64,000 nucleotides of DNA, from positions 189,190,270 through 189,254,269 of the forward strand of contig NC_081415.1 in assembly GCF_030272615.1 (NCBI RefSeq), written 5' to 3'. The notes beneath the pieces are model-generated. The model did no database searches, was not told where the DNA came from, and was given only the letters and a program-made list of their open reading frames with translations. Shown in pieces: positions 1-11,018 of this stretch; position 1 is the first letter of the stretch, and every line of letters begins with the position of its first letter. This stretch comes from Cryptomeria japonica (taxonomy: Eukaryota > Streptophyta > Pinopsida > Cupressales > Cupressaceae). The translations under genes were made by a program, and so were the position numbers.

Positions 1-566
1 GAAATGCATGCAAGATGTGGAATCCTAGACGAGGCAAACGTAGACTGTATTGTTATTGTACTGCCTCATGAAGATCAGGTGCTCTATCGAATGTCATATT
101 GATGCAGGGTCTACACAAAATGGATTCGTTGAAATGGCTTTATAAAATTTCAAGCAAATGTACTCGGCAGCATAAAATGGAATTGATTAAAAAGCTTAAG
201 AAACTTTCAGGTGAATGCCAAATCCCCATTCCTTGCTAGTGACGTCCCTAAATGAAAGGTCGCGGTTATTCTAGCTTCAAAACAGATCATTCGTACAACG
301 TGTTAGTGACAGGTTAGTCAATCGCAACCGTTAACTGCAAAATCGATGGTGTAAAACACGCGACTAACACGCGTGGTAGTCAATCCGTACTGTCTTTTTG
401 GAACCAGAATAGACGAAGAACATACCTTTACGTTTTGGAAATTGCATTTCCATTGAAATATGTGTTATTTGTGTTAAAGTTTTAAAAAAAAATTGCAGTG
501 ATGTGTAATGTTCATTTGGATAAAAATTGGGCATTACAACTTTTACCTTTAATTATGTCGAGAGGC

Positions 567-662
567 ATCTACAATGACATCAAAATGTCTGTAAACAAAA
601 ATATACTTTTGAAAATCTACAATGACATCAAAATGTCTATAAACAAAAATATACTTTTGAAA
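567..662. repeat. 48-bp tandem duplication upstream of the MATE gene
   Basis: Two head-to-tail copies of a 48-bp AT-rich unit (567-614 and 615-662), differing at one visible position (gtctg versus gtcta). It lies about 1.2 kb upstream of the MATE start codon. No coding potential is seen. The near identity points to a recent slippage or unequal-exchange event. Confidence 0.9.
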
Positions 663-879
663 CAATATTAAATATGCCATGTTTCAGCTTTTATGGAGCT
701 GTTATTTTATTACTCCGAATAAAATAGAACCCTCGCCACTTGTCTCTAGCTAGATTCACAACTTTTTGCATGAAGGACTTTAATATATTTATATTCTTGA
801 TGTTTAATATTTTAGAAGAACATTTATTTTACAGATGATTCTCTTCTATTATAAGATATCTCTTGACATGTTTTACACA

Positions 880-1700
880 TATTTTTTAAATATAGATATA
901 CTAGTTAAATAAATGTTTGATATTTATTTAATTAAGTTTAACCTTCACCATTAATTAAATAAATAGTTATAGTGAACCTTATCCTACAAATCCTCCTACT
1001 AAATCAATTAATCTAAATCAATTAATTAATACCTAATTGATTAATTGATTTAGGCTAATTAACCCTCATTACCATATTCTTTATTATTCAATTTCCCACT
1101 ACCCTCAATCTTTGTCCACTCAATCCTAGCCCTTGAATCTATATACATGGATCAAAATCTAAACTTGTCATCATGTGACAAGTGTCCCTACCCTCATCTT
1201 GCTCATACATGTGTGAGCATGATGAAAAGTCACATTGTAGCCACCCCACCTCTTACACATGTCATAGACATGTCACTTTCACTAGCCCTTTACCTTTTAT
1301 ACATATGACTTTCACAAGTCAACCATCTCTTGACATGTCTATTTCATGATTATGTGTGAGCACACTTAACCCTTACACTTCACTTCTCTTTGTGACACTG
1401 CTAAGCCTTCGAATTTAGGACCATACTCAACTCAATCCTAACCATCCATTTGACATTGAATCTTGACCATTGATTTTACTCATGAAAAATAAATAAATTG
1501 ATGCCTTCTCTCTCATTTTCATCATTTCTTCATGCTATCCTTATGTTGTCCACTTCATCACTTAATCACCTTCACAAAACCTAAATCAATGAGCAACTAC
1601 ATCCAACCAACTCAACATATCAAGCTATTTATCATTTTGAAGTTTGAGTGTGTTTGTTAAATAGATTAAATTTATATGCATATTCCCTTTATTGCATTTG
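880..1700. repeat. AT-rich repeat-like segment, possibly an LTR fragment
   Basis: Non-coding. Positions 905-1060 are rich in palindromic words built on ttaattaaataaat. Positions 1100-1500 hold recurring phrases such as ccatccatttgacattgaat and catgtgacaagtg. Reverse-complement versions of the same vocabulary (atggatggttaagattgaa, aattaaataaataa) occur at 47970-48790. This suggests remnants of one repeat family on opposite strands. No terminal repeats or target duplications were found, so family assignment is open. Confidence 0.3.
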
Positions 1701-1714
1701 CCTACCTTATTTTT

Positions 1715-1721
1715 TATAAAA
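1715..1721 (+). promoter_or_regulatory. candidate TATA box of the MATE gene
   Basis: TATAAAA lies about 175 bases upstream of the ATG at 1891, a plausible distance for a TATA box plus a leader of roughly 140 nt. The surroundings are AT-rich, so a chance match is quite possible. No other promoter element was recognised. Confidence 0.3.
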
Positions 1722-1890
1722 ATTAAAAACTTCTCATAATAGATAAAATTATTATTTTTAACGCTAAAATAAAAAAATCTGCAATGGCTAAAGGACACCG
1801 AACTACACTTAAAAAATGATTTAAGGCGCGAAGGAATTTATTGTTTAGGATAGTTTGAATTGGTAAGCGTTTGTGACAGAACGCCTAACA

Positions 1891-3831
1891 ATGGAGGAAG
1901 GGGTTCCGAGATTGCCTCTGTTGAATAGAAAAGCAGAGCAGAAGCTCAATAGTGGATCTGCTTGGACTCATACGAGTGATGATCTTTCTTCTGAAATCCT
2001 TTCAGTTTGTAATCCCAATGAGCTTGCTAAAGAGAGTTGGATTGAATCGAAGAAGCTCTGGTACATTGCTGGCCCTGCAATTTTCACAGCCATTTGCCAA
2101 TATTCCCTTGGAGCCATTACACAGACCTTCGCCGGCCATTTGGGGACCATTGAGCTCGCTGCTGTGGCTATTGAGAACTCTGTCATAGCTGGACTGGCTT
2201 TCGGAACCATGGTAAAAAAATAATTAGTAGACTCTGTTTGTAAATTGGGTTTTAAGGTATATGTGCTTTTAGCGTCTATGTTGAATGCTTTTTATTTAGT
2301 GTTTTCTTTTCAGGTTTGAATGGTGTGTCATATTTTTTATTATCAATATTTTAGAACATATTACATGATTCATTATGGAGATGTAAGAAATAGTAGAAAC
2401 AGAAAGAAAAGATCCCAATAAATGATATAAAGTATTACACATCAAGGAATAAAACTAACATTATAGATTATAGAAATTATATGAATTTGATTGATGTTTA
2501 CATAAATTCTGCATGGTTTTTTTATTTGCCATGATTCAGAATTTCATGCATTGGGATTTAACTACTGTAGTTTTGAACTTTTGGGTAGATTGATCTCTAG
2601 AAAATGAAATAACCAAGGTCCTCTAATTTTAATATCATTGCAGCTAGGCATGGGCAGTGCTTTGGAGACACTATGCGGCCAGGCCTTCGGAGCAGGGCAG
2701 ATACACATGTTGGGAGTATACATGCAGAGGTCATGGATTATACTGAATATCACAGCCCTATTTCTGAGCCTTTTCTATATTTTTGCGCCCCCAATATTGA
2801 AGCTATTTGGGCAATCTGATGAAATTTCAGATCTTGCAGGGAAGTTTGCCATATGGATGCTTCCTCAGCTGTTTGCATATGCCCTGAATTTTCCCATCCA
2901 GAAATTTTTACAGTCTCAGAGCAAGGTCATGGCTATGGCCTGGATTTCCGCACTAGCCCTAGTCTTGCACATTTTTTTGAGCTGGCTGTTTATCTTGAAA
3001 TTAGGATGGGGTTTAGTTGGGGTAGCGGTTACTCTGAATTTGTCCTGGTGGATAGTGGTTTTAGGGCAGCTGGCATATGTAGTTTCAGGGAGCTGCCCTG
3101 GTGCATGGAATGGACTGTCATGGCAGGCGTTCAAAGATTTGGGGGCATTTGTGAGGCTCTCCTTCGCTTCTGCCGTGATGCTGTGCCTTGAGTTTTGGTA
3201 TCTCATGATATTGATTGTCTTGACAGGTAATCTTACAAACCCAGAAATCGAAGTGGACTCCATTTCAATCTGCATGAATTTGAATGGATGGGAAATGATG
3301 ATAGCTGCGGGATTCTATGCTGCTGTCAGTGTAAGAGTATCAAATGAACTTGGAGCAAGACGCCCCTCAGCTGCCAAGTTCGCTGTAGTGGTGGTGACTT
3401 TAACCTCAACGGTGATAGGCCTATTCTTTATGATCCTGGTTTTCCTTACCAAAAATGATTTTCCAGTGCTTTTTACCAATAGCAAAGCAGTTATGGCAGC
3501 AGTAAGCAGCCTATCCACCTTACTTGCCCTCACAATGCTTCTCAACAGTGTGCAACCAGTTCTATCAGGGGTAGCAGTAGGAGCAGGATGGCAAGCACTG
3601 GTGGCCTATGTGAACATAGGCTGCTACTATATTGTTGGGGTGCCTCTCGGTATTTTTCTGGGATACATGTTCAACCTTGGAGCCAAGGGTATTTGGAGTG
3701 GCATGATTAGTGGAACCTTGCTACAGACATTGATTCTTTTGTTTATCACATGGAGGACAGACTGGAACAGAGAGGCCTCAGAAGTCCAAGATAGGATTAA
3801 GGTATGGGGAGGTTCAGTAGACCCCATCTAA
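1891..3831 (+). CDS. MATE / DETOXIFICATION (DTX)-type multidrug efflux transporter, two exons
   Basis: Integral-membrane antiporter of the plant MATE family, which exports or sequesters secondary metabolites, xenobiotics or organic acids in exchange for H+. Exon 1 is 1891-2211 (107 codons). A phase-0 intron at 2212-2643 has GT at 2212 and AG at 2642-2643. Exon 2 is 2644-3831. The predicted protein is 502 residues, the usual family length. Family signatures are ELAAVAIENSVIAGLAFG at the end of exon 1, the LETLCGQAFGAG motif across residues 114-125, VRVSNELGA at 337-345 and LNSVQPVLSGVAVGAGWQ in the C-terminal half. Many hydrophobic segments are consistent with 12 membrane helices. Wording such as NGWEMMI and the C-terminal TWRTDWNREA resembles the DTX20-29 side of the Arabidopsis family; this is from memory of the family, and the substrate cannot be inferred. 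The ATG at 1891 is chosen because the upstream in-frame start is a GTG. No stop or frameshift is seen, so the gene is probably functional. Confidence 0.93.
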
Positions 3832-3929
3832 TGTAATGTTGGTTTTTCCTTTCCTTCTTAGGTTGTGGGAGGCGGATTTTGTAATGGAGGGAGTTAGTTT
3901 GTTTTGGGGGAGAGAATTTTATATGGAGT

Positions 3930-4425
3930 TGTGGCTCTTTGTGACATCTTTTTGTTAGAAATGGAAAATGAATGATTACTGTGATTCAGTTTTTTGTGTA
4001 AACAAAAACATAGTTACAGACGCATCTGATATTGTTCAATTCTCGTTCCTTTTTTACTTAGATCAAGTACTCATACTGCATACATTTGTTGTGCTTGTGT
4101 TAGCCTAAGATAATGAATTTTTTGATTGATTCTTTTGTATTGAAATACAAGAACATTTCTTAATAGAATCACCATTACGATGGATTTCTCAAAAAGATTA
4201 CAGACCTTATATGTTCCTCAGACAAATTTAAACGCCCTTTCTCAGCACTTCCATGCCTACCATAACTACCAAGGGGATTTGTTTTGGCTCTTTGTGACAT
4301 TTTATTTTTGGAAATGGAAAATGAATGAACACTATGATTCAGTTTTTCTGTAAAAACAAAAACATAGTTTCAGACGCATCTGATATTTTGCAATATTCTT
4401 CTTTTCTTTTTAGATAAGTACGCAT
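3930..4425. repeat. duplicated 3'-flank segment of the MATE gene
   Basis: A segment of about 140 bp beginning ggctctttgtgacat occurs at about 3932-4070 and again at about 4285-4425. Shared stretches include aaatggaaaatgaatga and cagacgcatctgatatt. The copies have diverged by substitutions and small indels. The first copy lies where the 3' UTR and poly(A) site of the MATE gene would be, so the duplication may offer an alternative 3' end. Confidence 0.8.
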
Positions 4426-5058
4426 GAATCCTTTAAAGGAGAAGGAGAGTTTGCCTATAAAATATCTCTATGAGTTGAAAGAAAAAAAAAAACGTTAGAT
4501 GTATTGAAGAGGCCACTTCGAGGGGTAGAGATCAAACGTTCGAATCTGAATATTCATATGGGTTCCAACTTGGGCAAAGGAAATCTAGAGATAGACAGGC
4601 TGGGCAAGAACAGGGTCAAAGGGGAATCAAGCCAACATGCAAAGAATCAAATATGGTGCAGAAAATACTAGCAACAAATGGAGATTATGCAACACATGTC
4701 CGCTCAACCTAAATTTCTATCGTTTCAGGCTGTGGCAAATTACAAAATTAATCAAATACGTTTGTCAACATGATTTGATTTACTATATTTAAGTCAATGC
4801 ATACAAAATGTATGTGGCGTGCTTGCCATGCAAATTTATGCCTAAAAAGGAATGGAAAAGAAAATGAAAATTTAATAGTAGCATAATACAAGGAAAAGAT
4901 GAGCATGAAATTCACAAATACAACAACATTGTATTGGGAAATGGAGGCAAGGTAAATGTTCTCCCTATTCATTGAGGAATCCAAAGTTAAGAAAATATTG
5001 TAATTGCACATTTAGATCTATCAAAACAACTATATGTAGCTTAGATGAATGGATATTA
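4426..5058. other. intergenic, nothing recognised
   Basis: AT-rich sequence between the duplicated MATE 3' flank and Copia-1. No convincing gene, RNA or repeat boundary is seen. The final bases tatta (5054-5058) are the left target-site copy of Copia-1. Confidence 0.6.
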
Positions 5059-6492
5059 TGATGGTATGATGAAAGAATAAGTATCTGGTAGAATACTGAG
5101 GGGGGGGTGAATCAGTATACTGAAAAACTGATACAAAGTTCCCAAACTCAAATTCAATCACACAAAGTAAACTTATCTCAATCAAGATCAATATTCATAA
5201 GAATACTTGACATCAATCGGTTTGACTGTTATGACAACTTAACAGTAAACAACTTCAATCTTGTAAACATCAACAATGCTTAATCATAAGTCAACATATT
5301 CATCTTTCAATGCTTCTAGATCTCATGTTTCATCAGAAATTAATCTAATCAACATATAAGATCACAACCACAAAAGCATTCACCACTTGACACAAATGTT
5401 TATACGTGGAAAACCCAAATAGGTAAAAACCATGGTGAGATGGGACTCACAAAGATAACTATTTGAAATCTTTTGAAGTTCGCCCTGTTAGGAGCCAACC
5501 CTATTAAAGCTTTACAATAAGTCATGTTAAGAACTAATTTCTGTTTAGGAATCACTCGGTTAAGAGATTTACAAATATGCCTTGATGAAAAGCACAATAC
5601 CCTGTTAGGAGTAACCTTGCTGGAGGATTTAAGAATCCAAGTTAATGGACCACCTTGTTAGAGGATTTAATGAGTAACCAAGCTTGTTAGAGCTTACTCG
5701 GTTAAGGGATTTCACTTTTGCTGTAATTGTTAGAAAACAACAGGTTTTGTTGATCTATCTGAATAGCACTACATTTGCTTGATCAAATCCTTCTTAAGCT
5801 TCAATCTGTCTTTACTCAAAGTACAGATCCATTGACCGTTTAGGCAACTGCAGACTCATAAGTTTTTGTCAATCTTGTCAACTTTGCCAACAATCTTACA
5901 AGCAACTTCATCAACCTTAAATACAAAAACAATTAGGTTGGCAACACAACAAAAACCTAATTCTCATCATTGAGATTACAAACAAGTCGGTACAATCTTA
6001 ACTATTAGAAATCATGACAATCTCTTCACATTCTTCAAGAAAATTCCAACCGCTCCATCGGACTTTGTAACTCATCACAAATTGTGCATTAGATGCAATC
6101 CACTTTTCTCCTTCCCTAGAAAATAAACAAACACACCAAAACAATTTGAACTTATCCTCATACAATGATCACACGTGTCTCCATCATTTCCGCTCTCCAA
6201 ATAATAAACCAACAAACTTGATCGGTTAGGGTTTATCAACAAGTAGGGTTTACTGGTTACTAAGCATAGAAAGGTTTAACCCTTTACACTTGTTTACCGG
6301 TTCAACTCACAAAATTTACATACTGGTTTACATCATTTTCCACAAATCTCTTCTTACTGGTTACTAGCCAATATAAAAAACAACAATATCAGTAATAACA
6401 TAAATACCATTACCGGTTCAATTGACTTCAATGACAACATATCATTAATGCAATCTATATGCAAAATGCCAACAAACTAAAAAATGCCAACA
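5059..6492 (-). repeat. Copia-1 3' LTR
   Basis: Long terminal repeat of 1434 bp with TG...CA ends, matching 11019-12469 along its length. Its G run (minus-strand C run) near 5100 is 8 bases, against 25 in the other LTR. At its inner edge the word aaaatgccaaca occurs twice, ending at 6474 and 6492, whereas the 5' LTR has only one such end. Either an 18-bp duplication occurred here or 18 bp were lost from the other end. It contains the conserved double stem-loop at 5405-5450 and the GTTAGAGGATTT-like array at about 5465-5715. Confidence 0.92.
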
Positions 6493-6504
6493 ATCTCCCC
6501 TTTT
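6493..6504 (-). other. Copia-1 polypurine tract
   Basis: The minus strand reads AAAAGGGGAGATT directly next to the 3' LTR start, the position and composition expected for the plus-strand primer of reverse transcription. Similar tracts recur near 6672 and 6757. Confidence 0.85.
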
Positions 6505-6843
6505 GGCATTGATGGCAATACAAATATCAACGCCTTTGATTGCTGCTGAGATTGATAAATAGGAATTCTGGTTTACACTACCAAGTATTCACCTTGCTCT
6601 ATCTGTCTTCAGTCTGTCGCTGGTTCACCTAATCAGACACATAATTCTTCTCCTCAATCACATAATTCTTCTCCCCCTTTAACAACAATGTCAAAGTGAA
6701 AGTAAAAACATGTAATTCTGCTCTCACTGTTCATCAACATCATACTGTAACTTGATGCTCCCCCTGTGGAAAACATCCACTTCTTCATCAATCCATGTAA
6801 GATTCTACAAGTAATTCAGGGACTGATGCAATCAGCATCATGC

Positions 6844-9800
6844 TCAACTAACTTCATGAAGAGGGACAACCCCCAATTGACTTCTAAGATACTCAAAAGT
6901 GGTCTTAGGCAGAGGTTTGGTAAAGATATATGCAAGCTACTCCTTGGTAGAAACATGTTCCAAGATAACATCTTTACATTGAACTTTTTCCCTCAAGAAG
7001 TGATACTTCAACTCAATGTGCTTAGTCCTTGTGTGCAAAACAGGATTTTTAGAAATGTTTATTGCACTTGTATTATCACACAAAATCTTTATTGGTTCTA
7101 AGATTTTCATCTTAAAACCTTCCAAAATATGCCTCATCCAAATAGCTTGTGTGCAATTCATATAAGCTGCCACATACTCATCTTCAGCAATAGATTGTGA
7201 AGTACAACTCTGCTTTTTACTACTCCATGAAACTAACCTTCTTCCTAGAAAGAATGCTCCACCGGTAGTACTCTTCTGGTCATCAATATTTCCTGCCCAA
7301 TCAGCATCTGTGTACACTTTCAAATCAAAATTTCCACTATATGGATACCATAACCCATAGTCAACAGTACCTTTCAGATATCTAAAAATTCTCTTGGTTG
7401 CCATTAGATGTGCTTGCTTTGGATTCTTCTGAAATATAGCAACAATACCAATTGCATGGGCAATATCTGGTCGACTGTGAACAACATAGTGTAATTTACC
7501 AATCATTGATCTATATTCTTTTTCATCTACATACTTAGATACATCATCCTTGGACAATTTACAACCTGTAACCATTGGGGTTCCAACTGGTTTACAGTCA
7601 CTCATACCAAAAGTTTTTAAAACCTCTTTCACATACTTGGATTGAGTAATGAAGATACCATTCTTCATTTGTTGTATCTGTAAGCCTATGGAATTTTTTA
7701 TTTCCCCTACTGACATCTCAAATTCATTCTTCATTTCATCTGCAAAACAATTACTCATGTCATCATTACCTCCAAATATAATGTCATCAACAAATACTTC
7801 ACTAACCAGTATTTCATCTCCTTCAGACTTGAGATAAATGTTGTTGTCATCACTAGTTCTAGAAAACCCTATCTTCATCAGATGAGTATGAATCCGTTCA
7901 TACCATGCTTTGGGTGCCTACTTTAATCCATACAAAGCTTTATGCAATTTGCATACCATGTCTTCCTTTTCTGTCAATGCATAACCATCAGGCTGCTCTA
8001 TATAGACCTCTTCTTCCAATATCCCATTCAAAAATGCAGGCTTAACATCCATCTGATATACCTTGAACTTCTTATGAGCTGCAAATGCAAGTAATGTTCT
8101 GACACCTTCCAGTCTTGCCATTGGTGCAAAAGTTTCTCCATAATCTCCTCCTTCTTCTTGTGCATAACATTTGCAGACTAATCTTGCCTTGTTGCAAACT
8201 ACAACACCATCTTCATTTAACTTGTTTTTGAACACCCATTTATTACCTATAACATTCTTGTTTACCGGTCGGGGTACCAAGGTCCAAGTGTTGTTCTTCT
8301 CAATTTGATCCAACTCCTCCTCCATAGCTTTAACCCAATGATCATCACCAAACGCCTCTTTATCACTTCTAGGTTCAAAGGTGGAGATCATGCAAGTGTT
8401 TTCTCTTATTCTCCTTCTAGTTAGTACACCAACATCCTTATCCCCAATTATCTATTCAGGACTATGATTCAGTCTCACATACCTAGGAATAACATGATCA
8501 TTCTCATTAGGTTCAACTTCTTCATTATCATCTTCTTTTGAATTTATTTGTTTCGGTTGAACAAGAACATCAGGATTTTCTTTACCTATTTCTGTCTTAA
8601 CAGTTTCAGGTTCCAAAAGAAAAATGCAAGGATCTTCATCCTTTTTGTCTAAACTTGTTCCTTCTGCAACTTCAGGACATTCATCTACACGAACATCAGC
8701 ACTCTCAACAATTCTCTGTGTCTGGTTGTTGAAGCATTTATAGGCCTTACTCTTGGTGGAGTAGCCAAGAAATATTCCTTCATCACTCTTAGCTTCAAAC
8801 TTGCTTATGTAATCACCTCTTTTAATAAAACATTTGCTTCCAAATATCTTAAAATAACTAACATCAGGTGATCTCCCATACAAATATTCATAAGGGGTTT
8901 TGTCCTTACCTTTTTTCATCAGAATCCGCTTCATTGTGTAGACTGCTCTACTTACAGCTTCTCTCCAAAATGTTTTCGCCACATCTCCTTGTATCAACAT
9001 TGTCCTAGCCGCTTCAACTATTGTCTGGTTGTTTATTTTTGCTATACCATTTTGATGTGGTGTCCTTGGTGCAGAAAGTTGTCGCTTGATACCATTATCA
9101 TCACAATACTTAGTGAATTCCAAAGAAGTAAATTCACCGCCTTGATCTATTCTCAAACAATTTATCTTTTTGCCACTCTCTTTCTCAGCTAAGGCCCTAA
9201 ATGCCTTGAATTTACCAAAAGCTTCATTATTATCCTTCAAGAATGTGACCTACATCATCCTTGAACAGTCATCAGTGAAGATCATGAAATATTTGTCACC
9301 TTGAATGCTTCTTATTCTTATTGGTCCATATAGATCTGTATGAACCAAATCTAATAAGTGCTCTGCTGAGAAGGACTTGCTCTTGAAAGTTGAAGAGGTC
9401 ATCTTTCCTAACATTCTTAACAAAGAGCATTAACCAATTTTTCTAGCTGAGGCAGACCTCTTACTGTCTTAGACTTGCTTACTTTAACAATATTGTCAAA
9501 ATTTATATGACAAAATCTCCTATGCCAAAGCCAGCTATCATCTATCTTTGCAATCAAACAGTTGCTAACTTTAGGATTAAGATGAAATAGATTACCTCTG
9601 GTCTGTTTACAGGTTGCAATCAATTCACTTTTGTTGTCAAAGATTTTGCATATACCATTTCTGAACTCCAGTTGGTATCCTCTATCATTAAGTTGTGCCA
9701 CACTCAGAAGATTGTGCTTTAGGCCTTCAACCCAATAGACATCGTCAGCACTTCTCTTCCCATGAAGAGAAATAACTCCCTTGCCTTTAACCATACAGGG

Positions 9801-10946
9801 TGAGTCATTGCCAAATCTGACAACACCGCCATCAAATTCCTTCAGGGAAAGAAATTTGCTCTGATCACTGGTCATGTGATGTGAACAACCACTATCAATG
9901 ATCCAATCATCAAAGTTATCCATTCTGGATACTAGTGCCTTCTGATCTGATATTTCTTCCTTAATAGCTACAAACACAATATCTTCACTAGCATCATCAT
10001 TAGATTCTTCATCAGTAATACCATTGTCAATAGCTACAAGATAATCTCTTTTGGCTTTACCCTTATACTTCTTAAATTTGTCTCTTTTGTACTTATTTTC
10101 ACTATTAGGGCAATTAGCTTCTATATGACCAATTTTGTTGCATGCAAAACATTTTAAAGGTAGCTTACCTTTATATTTGTCAGTGCCTCTAGGAATTCGT
10201 TTTGCCAACAATGCTTCAAGTTCCACTAAGTTGTCTTCATTATTAGCATCTCTGTTGGATCTAGATTCATAGTTATGGCTAGCATCTTTACTTCTTCTCA
10301 TAGATGGGTTAGAGATAGAAGCTCTGAATACAGATTCTGATCTCTATACACTACCATCATAGCCATTTAGTTCAAAAGCAGTAAGTTTGCCAATAATAGA
10401 GTCAAGAGATACCTTAGATTTGTCAATGGACTTCATCTCTTGAATAGCTGCAAATCGGATAGCATAGACCAGTAGCAGGGTTCTTAGTACCTTACTGATC
10501 ACTGTAGCATCTTCTGCTTTCCCTCTTGCACTCTTTATCTCTCCAACTATCTCTTTTATCCTTTGACCATACTGCTAGATATTCTCACCTTCAGACATTC
10601 TCATATCATCGAACTTTCCTCTTAAACTCTCTTCTTTAGCAATCTTGACATGTTCATCACCGCTATAAATATCTTCTAGTTTCTTCCATACTTCATATGC
10701 AGTTTCAAGACCATGAACATCTACATATTCAACATCAGATAGGGAACTGATCATAGCCTCTAATGCTTGATGATTTTCTTGTTGTTCTTTCTTCTGATCA
10801 TCAGTCAGGATTCCAATGGGTGTAATATACTTAGTTTCTATATGATCCCAATACTGACTACCAAGACTCTTAATGTAAATCTTCATTTTGTCGCTCCATA
10901 TTCTATAGTTATCTTTGTTGAACTTTGAACCTTCTTTCTTCATCAT
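6844..10946 (-). pseudogene. Copia-1 gag-pol polyprotein, broken
   Basis: The start is the ATG at 10946, 72 bases inside the 5' LTR, and the natural stop is near 6844. In order: a gag N-terminus; a CCHC knuckle near 10150 (CFACNKIGHIEANC); a protease with the active-site word IIDSGCSHHMT near 9900; an integrase with HHCC finger near 9430-9520; an RT with FVDDIIFGG near 7790; and an RNase H with YTDADWAGN near 7310. Breaks are stops at 10575, 10344, 9417, 9250, 8452, 7918 and 6937, plus a short deletion with frame change near 9405. At least five stops are TAG where related copies have Gln, which fits CAG-to-TAG transitions. In integrase the catalytic Glu of the GIAERxN-type motif reads Lys. 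The copy encodes no working polyprotein. Confidence 0.93.
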
Positions 10947-11004
10947 GATCTACAAGATCTTTTCCTCAAGCTGTTAGGTTTTTAGATTAAACAGAACCTG
11001 AGAT

Positions 11005-11016
11005 GCTCTGATACCA
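11005..11016 (-). other. Copia-1 primer-binding site (initiator tRNA-Met type)
   Basis: The minus strand reads TGGTATCAGAGC two bases after the 5' LTR end, the classical plant Copia PBS complementary to the 3' end of initiator tRNA-Met. Confidence 0.93.
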
Positions 11017-11018
11017 AT

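Noticed and set aside
1873-1890. Possible N-terminal extension of the MATE protein from a GTG
   Set aside because: Plant nuclear genes start at ATG; the ATG at 1891 gives the usual family N-terminus and a 502-residue protein.
5465-5715. GTTAGAGGATTT arrays as a CRISPR-like array
   Set aside because: The words are degenerate, irregularly spaced and inside eukaryotic LTRs; there are no exact repeats with unique spacers.
6766-7101. Plus-strand frame of 111 codons
   Set aside because: It is antisense to the RNase H end of Copia-1 and shows no domain.
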